A stretch of DNA of 64,000 nucleotides from Roseburia inulinivorans DSM 16841. Lineage in GTDB: Bacteria > Bacillota > Clostridia > Lachnospirales > Lachnospiraceae. The stretch lies in contig NZ_ACFY01000086.1 in the NCBI RefSeq assembly GCF_000174195.1, positions 1 through 64,000 of the forward strand, read 5' to 3'. Under the pieces are notes generated by a model that worked only from the letters and a program-made list of their open reading frames with translations, was not told where the DNA came from and made no database searches. Made by a program: the position numbers and the translations under genes. Shown here piece by piece: positions 45,631-54,325 of the stretch (positions are counted from its first letter, which is position 1; each line of letters starts with the position of its first letter).

Positions 45631-46989
45631 ATGAACATGAAAGAACAAATCCACACATTGTCAGAGGAAATGATAGCAAATTTAGGAAGATTAGTTGCAA
45701 TTGATTCACAGCTCGGCACACCGAAAGAGGGAAAACCATTTGGTGCAGGTCCGGCAAAGGCACTGGAAGAAGGATTAAAAATTGCAGAAGAATTAGGATT
45801 TAAGACTGTAAATCTGGATCATTATTGTGGTTATGCAGAGATGGGCGAGGGAGAAGAGATCGTTGGTATTGCAGGACATTTAGATATCGTGCCGGTAGGC
45901 GGTGACTGGACTTATGATCCATTTAAGCTGACCAGAGAAGGCGACCATGTATATGGTCGTGGAACAACGGACGATAAGGGACCTGTTTTAGAGGCACTCT
46001 ATGCGATGAAACTTCTCCGGGATTCGGGTGTAAAACTGAATAAAAGAGTCCGCCTCATCATGGGATGCAACGAGGAGACCGGCTCAAAATGTATGGAGCA
46101 TTACAACGAGGTTGCGGAAGAGTTATCCTGTGGATTTACACCGGATGCCAATTTTCCATGTATACACGGCGAAAAAGGGCATATGTCTATGACAGCTTAC
46201 TCGAAAAATACAAAAATCATTTCCATGAACGGTGGATTTGTGTCAAATGCTGTATGTGATACCTGTACAACTGTGATTCCAACAGAGGCGGGACTGAAAG
46301 AAAAATTAGAGGCTTCTCTTGCAGAGACAAAGCTTCAGCAGTATCGTGTGACAGAGGAAAATGGACAGATTACTATTTTTGCAAAAGGTGTACCTGCACA
46401 TGCAAGTATGCCGGAACTTGGTGTCAATGCGGCCGGTGTGACATTTGAGTGCATGGAAAAAGCCGGATTTGAAGATGATTTTGTAAAATTTTATAATGAA
46501 CATATCGGAACATCTTGTGATGGCGCTGGTGTAGGATTGAAATTTGAGGATAAGTATGGTGTCCTGACTTTATGCAACGGAATTGTCAAAACGGAAGATG
46601 GTATCATTTCATGCACGATCGATATCCGTGTGCCGGTGACATTGAAAGCAGCAGATGTCCGTACAATGTGTGAGGCAAGGTTAGAGGATGAAAATGGACG
46701 GATTGAGATTGGAGAAATTGGTGATCCATTATTTTTCCCAAGAGAATCTCCACTTGTAAATGCGCTGTACAAAGCATATGTAGATGTGACAGGTGACACA
46801 GAACATGAACCAATGGTGATTGGTGGCGGTACTTATGCAAAATCATTGAAGAATATCATTGCATTTGGACCGGAAAAAATGGGAATGGATTATCATATTC
46901 ACAGCGCAGATGAATTTATCCTTGTTTCTGAGATGGAAGAGGCGGTTCTTATATATATGGAAGCGATTAAGAATCTGCTTGCTATTTAA
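45631..46989 (+). CDS. M20-family dipeptidase (PepV/Sapep type)
   Basis: A 452-residue cytoplasmic dizinc peptidase. Zinc-ligand motifs occur in order: GHLDIVPVGGDW (His, and Asp two residues on), GRGTTDDKGP (bridging Asp), CNEETGS (catalytic and metal Glu), TPDANFP (Asp) and a late His in DYHIHSADEF. The insert between about residues 190 and 370 is the lid/dimerisation domain. PepV-type enzymes cleave unsubstituted dipeptides with hydrophobic N-termini. A hydrolase gene of the HD family follows. Confidence 0.93.
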   Translation: MNMKEQIHTLSEEMIANLGRLVAIDSQLGTPKEGKPFGAGPAKALEEGLKIAEELGFKTVNLDHYCGYAEMGEGEEIVGIAGHLDIVPVGGDWTYDPFKLTREGDHVYGRGTTDDKGPVLEALYAMKLLRDSGVKLNKRVRLIMGCNEETGSKCMEHYNEVAEELSCGFTPDANFPCIHGEKGHMSMTAYSKNTKIISMNGGFVSNAVCDTCTTVIPTEAGLKEKLEASLAETKLQQYRVTEENGQITIFAKGVPAHASMPELGVNAAGVTFECMEKAGFEDDFVKFYNEHIGTSCDGAGVGLKFEDKYGVLTLCNGIVKTEDGIISCTIDIRVPVTLKAADVRTMCEARLEDENGRIEIGEIGDPLFFPRESPLVNALYKAYVDVTGDTEHEPMVIGGGTYAKSLKNIIAFGPEKMGMDYHIHSADEFILVSEMEEAVLIYMEAIKNLLAI

Positions 46990-47019
46990 GATTTGGAAGA
47001 AGCAAAGGAAGAAAACAAT

Positions 47020-47505
47020 ATGATCAACAGATTACATTATGAAATGATTCGTTTATACAGTGGAGATCCAATGCGAATCCAGCATTTCTGCAAGGTGCAC
47101 AGCTATGCGAAGCTGATCGCGGAGATGGAGCACGTAGATGCAGACACTTTATTTATTCTGGAAGCGGCTGCGTTGACGCATGATATTGGTATCCATCTGT
47201 GTGAGGAAAAATACGGCAGTTCAAACGGAAAGCTTCAGGAAAAGGAAGGACCTGCGATTGCAGAAAAATTGTTAAAAGAGCTGCAGTTTGAGGAAAACGT
47301 GATCGAGCGTGTGAAATACCTGATCGCACATCATCATACTTATGATGCAATCGATGGTATTGATTATCAGATTCTTGTGGAGGCTGATTTTCTGGTGAAT
47401 ATTCTGGAGGATGGACTGGCGAAAGAAGCAGCTTTGCAGGCATATCAAAATATTTTTAAGACAGAGAGTGGAAAGAACATCTGTCAGGAAATGTTTGCGC
47501 TGTAA
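47020..47505 (+). CDS. HD-domain hydrolase
   Basis: A 161-residue soluble protein. The metal-binding HD residues are seen in ALTHDIGIHLC (about residue 55) with an upstream His in HFCKVHSYAKLI and the later HHHTYD, all typical of the HD phosphohydrolase fold. The substrate is unknown. ATG at 47020 follows AAAGGAAGAAAACA; the upstream in-frame TTG is less likely. It follows the peptidase by 30 bases. Confidence 0.85.
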   Translation: MINRLHYEMIRLYSGDPMRIQHFCKVHSYAKLIAEMEHVDADTLFILEAAALTHDIGIHLCEEKYGSSNGKLQEKEGPAIAEKLLKELQFEENVIERVKYLIAHHHTYDAIDGIDYQILVEADFLVNILEDGLAKEAALQAYQNIFKTESGKNICQEMFAL

Positions 47506-47568
47506 TGAAAAAGCAGAAAATGATATTAATTTAGAATTTTACAGAAAACAACAGAGACAGGCGGCAAC

Positions 47569-48267
47569 ATGAATAGTAAAAAATTATCAGTCATTTTTTT
47601 TGTGGGTTTTACTATAATTTCAGGGTGTGGTAAATCTGTATCGGAGATAAAAGACAGTAATCTGGTCGAAAATGACACGTTAGAAGGAGATATTACGTTT
47701 TCTACAGAGGAGACAAGTGGGGATTCAAATGAAGGTTTTGTGCAGATGTCAGCAGATGAACTGCTGGACAGATTTGTAAATGGAGAAGTCAGTGCGCATT
47801 GTCTGTATGACACAGCGAAAACTTTTTATATTACAGAATTAGATATGGATAGCGAAGAGTGGGATGCTTATTCCATTGGAGATCGGGAAGATCTTGATAA
47901 TGATGGAGAAGAGGAACTGATACTTTGTGGACCTTATGGCGGAAAATATTTGGATGCCAGAGATGGTGAAGTGTATGAATTTGCTGCAGGAGATGGGACA
48001 GCTGAAAGTCTGTCTTATACCTATTATCAGGGATATGTATGGATCTTGTACAGCAATGAGATGAACAGTGGTTACAAGGTTTATCATATGGAAAGATATG
48101 ATGGGGCTGACAGCAAAGTGAATGAGATGGATTTTTCGGAAGAATACAGAGATGAAAATGATCCGGAAAAAGGTTCAATATACGTGATCAATAGCGACGA
48201 AGTTTCCGAAGAAACATATAATGAGCTGTGCAGCAGGATTTTTGCGGCGCAGATGAATACTTATTAA
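47569..48267 (+). CDS. putative lipoprotein, unknown
   Basis: A 232-residue acidic lipoprotein. The signal peptide ends at lipobox IISGC (cysteine about 19). The mature part is rich in Asp, Glu, Tyr and Ser, with a DLDNDGEEELILCGPYGGKY segment resembling the FG-GAP/VCBS calcium-binding loops and NEMNSGYKVYHMERYDG later. Function unknown. Ends at TAA 48265. Confidence 0.75.
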   Translation: MNSKKLSVIFFVGFTIISGCGKSVSEIKDSNLVENDTLEGDITFSTEETSGDSNEGFVQMSADELLDRFVNGEVSAHCLYDTAKTFYITELDMDSEEWDAYSIGDREDLDNDGEEELILCGPYGGKYLDARDGEVYEFAAGDGTAESLSYTYYQGYVWILYSNEMNSGYKVYHMERYDGADSKVNEMDFSEEYRDENDPEKGSIYVINSDEVSEETYNELCSRIFAAQMNTY

Positions 48268-48377
48268 CCGAAAGTTATTCAAAACAAACAGATTGTCATG
48301 TGGATAGCAGCAACAAAACCTTGAATTTCAGGGAAAAAATACCTGCAAAAAAAGTCTTTCCTAACCTTACATTTCCA

Positions 48378-48407
48378 TTGACTAACAGGGCATACTGTTC
48401 TTACAAT
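48378..48407 (+). promoter_or_regulatory. promoter of the FeoA-like gene
   Basis: TTGACT at 48378-48383 and TACAAT at 48402-48407, spacer 18. Start near 48414, just before the AAAAGGGGGG ribosome site. Confidence 0.5.
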
Positions 48408-48428
48408 GAAAGAAAAGGGGGCATTTTT

Positions 48429-48641
48429 ATGCAGAAATTATCAAAGGCTGCAATCGGAAGAAGCTATACGATCCAGTGGATGTTTGGTGTGCCGGAAGTC
48501 ATGGATTTCCTGCGCGAACATCATGTGGAAGAGGGAGATAATATACAGATTATCCGAAAGCTGAAGGACGCATTGATCGTTGGGGTAAAAGGATCGAGAT
48601 TTGCAATGGGAAATGAAATTGCAGACCGGATTCAGGTGTAA
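48429..48641 (+). CDS. FeoA-domain small protein
   Basis: A 70-residue protein of SH3-like fold: MQKLSKAAIGRSYTIQWMFG ... LREHHVEEGDNIQIIRKLKD, ending in the FeoA pattern VGVKGSRFAMGNEIADRIQV. FeoA assists the FeoB ferrous iron channel, but no feoB is near, so it may be a solitary regulator-type member. The long ORF reaching back into the lipoprotein gene is not real; the ATG at 48429 has a strong ribosome site. Confidence 0.75.
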   Translation: MQKLSKAAIGRSYTIQWMFGVPEVMDFLREHHVEEGDNIQIIRKLKDALIVGVKGSRFAMGNEIADRIQV

Positions 48642-48724
48642 GAATTGCCGCATAGATCCTAAGTTGGAGAAAAGCAGCGTAAAGTCGTAAAACTGCGGGA
48701 AAATATAAAACGTAATAGAAAGAT

Positions 48725-48773
48725 GGATTATAAAGTGTTGGAAAGTGACACCTTATAATCCGTCTTTTTTTAA
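48725..48773 (+). terminator. terminator of the FeoA-like gene
   Basis: GGATTATAAAGTGT and ACACCTTATAATCC form a long stem with one bulge, followed by GTC and a T7 tract. Confidence 0.8.
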
Positions 48774-48842
48774 TTCATTTTTTTATTTTAAGATGAACAA
48801 TGCTTCAAAAGATTTTATTTCTATTAAAATAATGAAATCTAC

Positions 48843-48871
48843 TTGACAGACTGGTTTATTTTGGATAGGCT
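48843..48871 (+). promoter_or_regulatory. promoter of the BlaI-like gene
   Basis: TTGACA at 48843-48848, 17-base spacer, weak -10 TAGGCT at 48866-48871. It is embedded in the operator array described at 48853-48928. Confidence 0.5.
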
Positions 48872-48928
48872 AAAACCATAAGGTTTATTCGGAATAAACC
48901 AAAAAGTAAGATCTGTTACAAATAAACC
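48853..48928. promoter_or_regulatory. BlaI/MecI-type operator array
   Basis: A perfect 19-bp palindrome at 48882-48900 (GGTTTATTC, central G, GAATAAACC) lies just after the transcription start. Further half-sites GGTTTATT (48853-48860) and AATAAACC (48921-48928) flank it symmetrically, giving four half-sites around the promoter. Autorepression by the BlaI-like product is the natural reading. Confidence 0.7.
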
Positions 48929-48955
48929 GACCATTTTAAATAAGGGGGGAAAACT

Positions 48956-49315
48956 ATGGGAGATTACGAATTGGGCGCAATCCAGACAGAATTTGCAGAA
49001 CTGATCTGGGAGAGAGAACCGGTCAGTTCCGGGGAATTAGTGAAGCTGTGCAGCGAGCAGTTTGAGTGGAAGAAATCCACAACCTACACGGTGCTCCGCA
49101 AACTCTGTGAGAAAGGCATCATGAAAAATGAGGACGGCGTGGTCACTTCCATTGTGTCCAGGGAAGCCTTTTATGCTGCAAAGAGCGGACAGTTCGTGGA
49201 AGAGACATTTCAGGGTTCCCTTCCGGCATTTATCGCAGCGTTTGCTTCCGGAAAGAAGCTGTCGAAAAAAGAAATGGATGAGATACAACAGATGATTGAT
49301 GATTTCAGGGCTTAG
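48956..49315 (+). CDS. BlaI/MecI/CopY-family repressor
   Basis: A 119-residue winged-helix repressor. LGAIQTEFAELIWEREPVSS opens the domain, and KKSTTYTVLRKLCEKGIMKN is the recognition helix and wing. Residues about 75-119 form the dimerisation helices that a BlaR1-type protease would cut. The usual partner (M56 peptidase/BlaR1) and a beta-lactamase are absent; only a short coding fragment follows. A symmetric operator array lies on its promoter. Confidence 0.88.
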   Translation: MGDYELGAIQTEFAELIWEREPVSSGELVKLCSEQFEWKKSTTYTVLRKLCEKGIMKNEDGVVTSIVSREAFYAAKSGQFVEETFQGSLPAFIAAFASGKKLSKKEMDEIQQMIDDFRA

Positions 49316-49518
49316 CAGAAAATCAGGCGGACAGTGTTGCCGGAGCGGCTGCGTCCTATGAGCAGGTGATAGATGAGTACCGGGATATGGTGCAGAACCA
49401 TTTTTATATGGATTTGCAAGCTAAAGACAGGGATGCTTATGAGAAGAGTTTCGAACCGGGTATTGGAGTGAAAAATCCAAGGTTTCAGCCGAAAAATTAT
49501 GATATTTACACTTCTTGA
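49303..49518 (+). pseudogene. coding fragment, C-terminal remnant
   Basis: An open frame of about 71 codons without a start codon runs from inside the end of the BlaI gene to TGA 49516-49518. It reads GAAASYEQVIDEYRDMVQNH ... EKSFEPGIGVKNPRFQPKNY. Codon composition looks like real protein, but there is no ribosome site or ATG at the beginning. It may be the tail of a gene deleted when this locus was rearranged. I do not recognise the parent family. Confidence 0.4.
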
Positions 49519-49520
49519 AG

Positions 49521-49568
49521 AGAAAATCCTTATGTGTTATGGTTGAGATATAGCACATACGGATTTTT
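49521..49568 (+). terminator. terminator hairpin, repeat copy 1
   Basis: AAAATCC, TATGTG on the left and CACATA, GGATTTTT on the right, around a loop containing GTTGA. A near copy occurs at 59960-60010, including unpaired loop bases. Confidence 0.65.
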
Positions 49569-49589
49569 GGTAGAAATGGGGGAATGCAT

Positions 49590-50694
49590 ATGTCAGCAAG
49601 AAATCACGAAGTAACAGCAAAGCAGCAGTTATTAGATGCAAATGGCAATATCGCAGAGCCGGGCTGGTCGAGGAGCCAGCTGCAGCAGTATTCCAGAACA
49701 CAGATCAAAAGCACTGAAGTTTCTGATCAAAGAGTGGGATTACTATCTTGTGGTCGGAGACGACTGTGCAGTTGCATTTACGCTTTCGGATGATGGGTAT
49801 GTGGGGTTACAGTCAGTGTCGCTGCTTGATTTTTCCGGGAAGCCGTGGGAGCATACAGAGACAGTCTTAGATGCATTTCCAATGGGAAAATTGCAAATGC
49901 CGACAAATTCTTCAGAGGGCGATATTGTTTATGAGAAGAAGAATTTGCGGTTAAAATATGTATTAGAAAAAAATCCTGAAAATCTATCAGAAAGAAGTGT
50001 AGTAGGGAAATCAATAGCTGGAAAAGAAAAAACAGGAAGAAATATTATAATACGTCATATTATCTGTGAGTTTGATAACTTCTATCAGGGCAAGCCATTC
50101 TCCTGCGACATCCGGTTGCAGCAGCCCCAAATGGATACGATGGTTATCGCAACACCGTGGGACAAAAAAGGAAGATTCTATTATAACCAGAAAATCAATT
50201 GTATGCGCGCGGAAGGTTTTGCAGAATATAATGGAAAGCGGTACGAATTTCATCCGGAAAAACATTTCGGAACGCTCGACTGGGGACGAGGTGTGTGGAC
50301 ATATGATAACACTTGGTACTGGGGTTCCGGGAACTGCGATGTAGATGGACATGCATTTGGGTTTAATATCGGCTATGGATTCGGAAATACGAAAGCAGCT
50401 TCGGAAAACGTGATCTTCTATGACGGCGTGGCACACAAAATCGATGATGTGACTTTTGTGATCCCGGAGGATGATTATTGCAAGCCGTGGAAATTCACTT
50501 CCAGTGACGGAAGATTTGAGATGGATTTTATGCCGCTTCTGGACAGATCCGCATGTCTGGATTATAAACTGATCGTATCTGACCAGCATCAGGTGTTTGG
50601 ACGGATGAGTGGAACCACAGTGCTGGATGATGGAACGAAAGTTGAGATTAAGGATGTTTTATGTTTTGCGGAGAAGGTGCACAACCGGTATTAA
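49590..50694 (+). CDS. DUF2804 family protein, interrupted by one-base frameshift
   Basis: About 367 residues when repaired. The first 39 codons (SARNHEVTAKQQLLDANGNI, AEPGWSRSQLQQYSRTQIK) are in one frame. From an A4 run at 49707-49710 the rest continues one base off (LKFLIKEWDYYLVVGDDCAV and onward, with GRGVWTYDNTWYWGSGNCDV, FGFNIGYGFGN and the C-terminal DYKLIVSDQHQVFGRMSG). The length is one base over a multiple of three. DUF2804 proteins are of unknown function, and the Trp-rich beta domain resembles lipocalin-like hydrolases. Start ATG 49590 after GGGGGA. Sequencing error or a real mutation are both possible. Confidence 0.8.
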
Positions 50695-50772
50695 ATGTAA
50701 AAAAATACATTTATTCATATGAAAAGTGTAATATAATATACTAAAACACACGAATGCAAGGGCGATGCATAT

Positions 50773-51507
50773 ATGAAATGAAAAATAACGGATAAATTAT
50801 GTGAATGGAAAAAGCAGACAAAGGGGCGCATGCCACTTTTGATCTATGGGGCAAGACAGGTTGGAAAAATATTATCAAGTAAAAATTGTGCCGGAAGAAA
50901 CTCTTATCATTTTTGATGAAATACAGATGTGTGAGAGGGCATTGACATCTTTTAAATATTTTGCGGAAGAGGCACCAGAGTATCATGTAATGGTAGCTGG
51001 AAGTTTATTAAGAGTAGCTGTAAATCGTGAAAAATACTCATTCCCGGTAGGAAAAGTACAAATGTTGGCAATGTATCCAATGGATTTGGAAGAGGTGTTG
51101 TGGGCAAAGGGAAAACAAATACTTTCAGATACCATCCGGGAACATTATAATAGTAATGTACCATTAGAGGATGCACTTCATGAGGAGGCTATGCAGGAAT
51201 TTGAACAAATGCATGAAGTGCACACAGGGATTTTATACAGTTGTTGCATATCAGGATTTAAGTGCATTTAAACTATATTATAGCGATATGGGAATCAGAT
51301 AATACAGCAGAAGTGGATTTTCTGATACAAAAAGAAAATCATGTAATTCCGGTGGAATGTAAAGCAGGAAATCATGTAAAAGCAAAAAGTATGATGGTTT
51401 ACATGGAAAAATATGCGCCTGCATACGCAATCAGAATTTCAGCAAGAAATTTCGGTATGGTGCAGGGAATAAAATCTGTCCCACTATATAGTGTATTCTG
51501 TATTTAA
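50773..51507 (+). pseudogene. decayed DUF4143-type AAA ATPase
   Basis: Fragments of an AAA+ ATPase of the class that ends in a DUF4143 nuclease-like domain. Piece 1 (50773 onward, TGA at codon 3) reads KITDKLCEWKKQTKGRMPLL then IYGARQVGK, a Walker A cut off directly after GK. Piece 2 resumes at about 50865 in another frame with ETLIIFDEIQMCERALTSFK (Walker B) and VMVAGSLLRVAVNREKYSFP (sensor). Piece 3 (to 51507) has EVDFLIQKENHVIPVECKAG, the C-terminal nuclease-like motif. An internal stop, a deletion after Walker A and a later deletion show decay, not a sequencing slip. Confidence 0.8.
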
Positions 51508-51569
51508 TGCAATTCTGACAGAAGTTTTTGAAAGAAAATAACCTGATGGGGAGTAGAGAGGCGGTAGCG

Positions 51570-52517
51570 ATGGTAAAAATAGACTTAATCACAGGCTTCT
51601 TAGGAGCTGGAAAAACAACCTTTTTGAAAAAATATGCAGAATATCTCATTGCCAAAGGACAGAACATCGGAATCCTTGAGAACGATTTTGGAGCCGTGAA
51701 TGTTGATATGATGCTGTTACAGGATCTGATGGGAGACAACTGCGAGTTGGAAATGGTTTCCGGTGGCTGTGATGCGGACTGTCACAGAAGACGTTTTAAG
51801 ACAAAACTGATTGCAATGGGAATGTGTGGCTATGACCGTGTCATAGTAGAGCCATCTGGTATTTTTGATGTGGACGAATTTTTTGATGCGCTGAGGGAAG
51901 AACCGTTAGACCGCTGGTATGAGGTGGGAAATGTGATTGCGATTGTGGATGCAAATCTGGAAGAGCATTTATCTGAGGAGGCAGAATATATTCTGGCTTC
52001 GGAGGTGGCGAATGCAGGAGAGATTATCTTAAGTCATGCGGATGAAGTGTCAGCGGAGCAGGCAGACACCACGGTCGCACACCTAAACCGTGCATTGGAA
52101 CAGATAAAGTGTCCGCGCAGGGTGGACAAAGAGGTGCTGCGCAAAAGCACACTGGATCTGAATGAAGAAGATTTCAACCGGCTGATTAGCTGCGGCTATC
52201 AGATGGAGAGCTACCGCAAACTGGATATGGAAGAGAAAAAAGGGTTTGAATCTGTCTATTTTATGAATGTGAAAATGACGGAGGAACAGTTAAAGACTAC
52301 TGTGGGAAAACTGATGAATGACAGGGAATGCGGCGAGGTATTCCGTGTAAAAGGTTTTTTGCAGAAGGAGGATAGAAGCTGGATACAGCTGAATGCAACG
52401 CATAATGGAATTACCATGAACCCGATCGAGAAGGGGCAGGAAGTGATCATTGTGATCGGGGAAGAGTTAAAGGAGCAGGCTATTAAAAATTACTTTTTGA
52501 AGCAGGATAATTTATGA
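51570..52517 (+). CDS. CobW/HypB-type metal GTPase (G3E family)
   Basis: A 315-residue cytoplasmic GTPase. G1 GFLGAGKTTFLKKYAEYL is followed by ILENDFGAVNVDMMLL. The metal-binding position normally GCxCC reads SGGCDADC here, so only two cysteines are kept. VIVEPSGIFDVDEFF and a C-terminal CobW-like domain follow. G3E GTPases deliver Zn, Ni or Co to target proteins. The next gene encodes a His/Cys-rich protein with a SlyD-like chaperone domain, supporting a metal role. ATG at 51570 follows AGAGAGGCGG. Confidence 0.85.
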   Translation: MVKIDLITGFLGAGKTTFLKKYAEYLIAKGQNIGILENDFGAVNVDMMLLQDLMGDNCELEMVSGGCDADCHRRRFKTKLIAMGMCGYDRVIVEPSGIFDVDEFFDALREEPLDRWYEVGNVIAIVDANLEEHLSEEAEYILASEVANAGEIILSHADEVSAEQADTTVAHLNRALEQIKCPRRVDKEVLRKSTLDLNEEDFNRLISCGYQMESYRKLDMEEKKGFESVYFMNVKMTEEQLKTTVGKLMNDRECGEVFRVKGFLQKEDRSWIQLNATHNGITMNPIEKGQEVIIVIGEELKEQAIKNYFLKQDNL

Positions 52518-52575
52518 TTGGAACGAGCTATGGATCCACAGTAATGATATTTTAGCGCCGACAGGAAGCGTGAGG

Positions 52576-52612
52576 CTGGCAGGTTGCCAGAAGCAGATGC
52601 ATCCGTTATAAT
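52576..52612 (+). promoter_or_regulatory. promoter with palindromic operator for the NifX-SlyD fusion gene
   Basis: TTGCCA at 52584-52589 and TATAAT at 52607-52612 with a 17-base spacer. A perfect palindrome CTGGCA-GGT-TGCCAG at 52576-52590 covers the -35 element, as a repressor site would. Confidence 0.6.
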
Positions 52613-52667
52613 AAAAAGAGTGGCTTGTCAGTTATTTATAATTAAGAAAGAGAAGGGAAAAGAAAGT

Positions 52668-53576
52668 ATGAAAATTGCAGTAACTTATGATAACGGAGAG
52701 GTTTTTCAGCATTTTGGAAGAACAGAGAATTTTAAAGTGTATGAAATAGAGGATAATAAAGTGATCTCTAGTGAGGTGATCAGTTCTAACGGAGTAGGAC
52801 ATGGCGCACTTGCCGGAGTACTTGCCGACAGGAACGTGAAGGCGTTGATTTGCGGAGGAATCGGTGGCGGTGCGATCAATGCCCTTACAGAGGCGGGGAT
52901 TGAAGTTTGCTCAGGTGCATCCGGAGATACTGACAAAGCAGTCGAAGATTACTTAAATGGAAAACTTATAGATGCAGGACAGACCTGTGACCACCATGGG
53001 GAGGGACATACCTGTGGAGATCATGAAGAGGGACATGGATGCGGACATCATGATGCAGAGGAAAATCACAGTTGCGGATGCGGTTCCCATGAAGGAACAG
53101 AGAGCGGAGAAGGCTGTGGATGCGGCTGTGGAGAACGCAGCAAGATCGAGGGAGCAAATGTAGGAAAGACATTAAAAGTCCACTATACAGGAACCTTTAA
53201 CGATGGAACAAAATTCGACTCATCTTATGACCGTGGTGAGCCATTAGAGTTCGTGTGCGGAGCCGGTATGATCATAAAAGGATTCGACAGTGCAGTGGCA
53301 GATATGGAGATCGGACAGATCAAAGACATCCACCTGATGCCGGAAGAAGCATACGGTCTGCCTGATCCAAATGCAATCTTTCATGTGGAGATCAGCCAGC
53401 TGCCGGGTGCAGAAGAACTGGAAGAAGGACAGCAGGTTTACCTTCAGAATGAGATGGGACAGCCATTCCCGGTTACGGTTGTGGCAAAGGAAGCCGGAAT
53501 TATTACGTTTGATGCAAATCATGAGATGGCAGGAAAAGAATTGAATTTCAAGATCGAACTTGTGGAAATCTGCTAA
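52668..53576 (+). CDS. NifX-like domain, His/Cys-rich linker and SlyD-like FKBP fusion
   Basis: A 302-residue protein joining three parts. Residues 1 to about 105 are a dinitrogenase iron-molybdenum cofactor domain (NifX/NifB C-terminal type: MKIAVTYDNGEVFQHFGRTE, ALICGGIGGGAINALTEAGI, CSGASGDTDKAVEDYL). Residues about 107-162 hold 8 Cys and 9 His in Gly/Glu-rich repeats and are a likely metal store. Residues about 168-302 are an FKBP-type prolyl isomerase of the SlyD class (VHYTGTFNDGTKFDSSYDRG, GMIIKGFDSAVADMEIGQ, inserted-flap region AYGLPDPNAIFHVEISQLPG). SlyD normally has its metal-rich tail after the FKBP domain; here it lies before. ATG at 52668 follows AGAAGGGAAAAGAAAGT. Confidence 0.85.
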   Translation: MKIAVTYDNGEVFQHFGRTENFKVYEIEDNKVISSEVISSNGVGHGALAGVLADRNVKALICGGIGGGAINALTEAGIEVCSGASGDTDKAVEDYLNGKLIDAGQTCDHHGEGHTCGDHEEGHGCGHHDAEENHSCGCGSHEGTESGEGCGCGCGERSKIEGANVGKTLKVHYTGTFNDGTKFDSSYDRGEPLEFVCGAGMIIKGFDSAVADMEIGQIKDIHLMPEEAYGLPDPNAIFHVEISQLPGAEELEEGQQVYLQNEMGQPFPVTVVAKEAGIITFDANHEMAGKELNFKIELVEIC

Positions 53577-53577
53577 T

Positions 53578-54273
53578 ATGACATATCAAATAGCAATTTG
53601 TGACGACGAGGAAAAACAGAGAGCGTATATCAAAAGTCTGGTGGAGGGATGGCTCCGCCAGACTTTTCATCATACAAAAATTCAGGAATATGCAAGCAGC
53701 GAACAGTTTTTATTTGAACAGGCATATGACAGGACGCAGATTTTGTTTCTTGATATCGAGATGGAGAAAATGGACGGTATCGCACTTGCAAGGGAAATCC
53801 GCAAACACAACCGCCAGATGCAGATCATCTTTGTGACTGGGTACATGGAGTACATTCAGGAAGGTTACGATGTGGAGGCACTTCACTATCTGTTAAAACC
53901 CGTGTCGCAGGAGAAAATAGACAGTGTTTTAGATCGGGCGGTAGAGCGTTTGAAGACAGCGGATGCCGTGCTTCTCGTCGAAAGTGGCGGAGAAGTTCTT
54001 AGGCTTCCACTCAAGGAGATCCGTTTTATCGAATCAAACCGGAATTATAATATCATCCATGCGGATAATGATTACGAGGTGCGTGGCACTTTGTCAGAGC
54101 TGGAAGCAAAACTGGATGAAGCATTTGTCCGCGTGGGGCGGTCATATCTGGTGAATCTCAATTATGTGAGACGTATTGGCAAGACGGAGCTGATTTTGAA
54201 CACCGGGGAGAAACTTCTGGTTCCAAGAGGAAGCTATAAGAAGCTGAATGAGGCGTTTATAAAATATTTTTAA
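53578..54273 (+). CDS. LytTR-type response regulator
   Basis: A 231-residue regulator of the AgrA/LytR type. The receiver domain (1 to about 120) has the acidic pocket CDDEE and phosphoacceptor Asp59 in FLDIEMEKMDGI, with Lys in LLKPVS. The LytTR DNA-binding domain (about 130-231) has FIESNRNYNIIHADNDYEVR and VGRSYLVNLNYVRRI. The start ATG is two bases after the stop of the fusion gene upstream. The kinase gene follows by 52 bases. Confidence 0.94.
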   Translation: MTYQIAICDDEEKQRAYIKSLVEGWLRQTFHHTKIQEYASSEQFLFEQAYDRTQILFLDIEMEKMDGIALAREIRKHNRQMQIIFVTGYMEYIQEGYDVEALHYLLKPVSQEKIDSVLDRAVERLKTADAVLLVESGGEVLRLPLKEIRFIESNRNYNIIHADNDYEVRGTLSELEAKLDEAFVRVGRSYLVNLNYVRRIGKTELILNTGEKLLVPRGSYKKLNEAFIKYF

Positions 54274-54325
54274 GATACGTGAAAAATTGAAATAAAAGAA
54301 TAATTGCCCGAGGAGATAAAAAACA

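Noticed and set aside
50011-50589. 192-codon antisense ORF inside the DUF2804 gene
   Set aside because: Shadow of a conserved coding region on the other strand.
53041-53150. Repeated Gly/His/Cys codons read as a CRISPR or tandem DNA repeat
   Set aside because: Units are irregular and in-frame within a protein. No CRISPR array was seen in the window.
52966-53172. His/Arg/Leu-rich antisense ORF over the His/Cys linker
   Set aside because: A by-product of the repeated GGACAT-type codons in the fusion gene.
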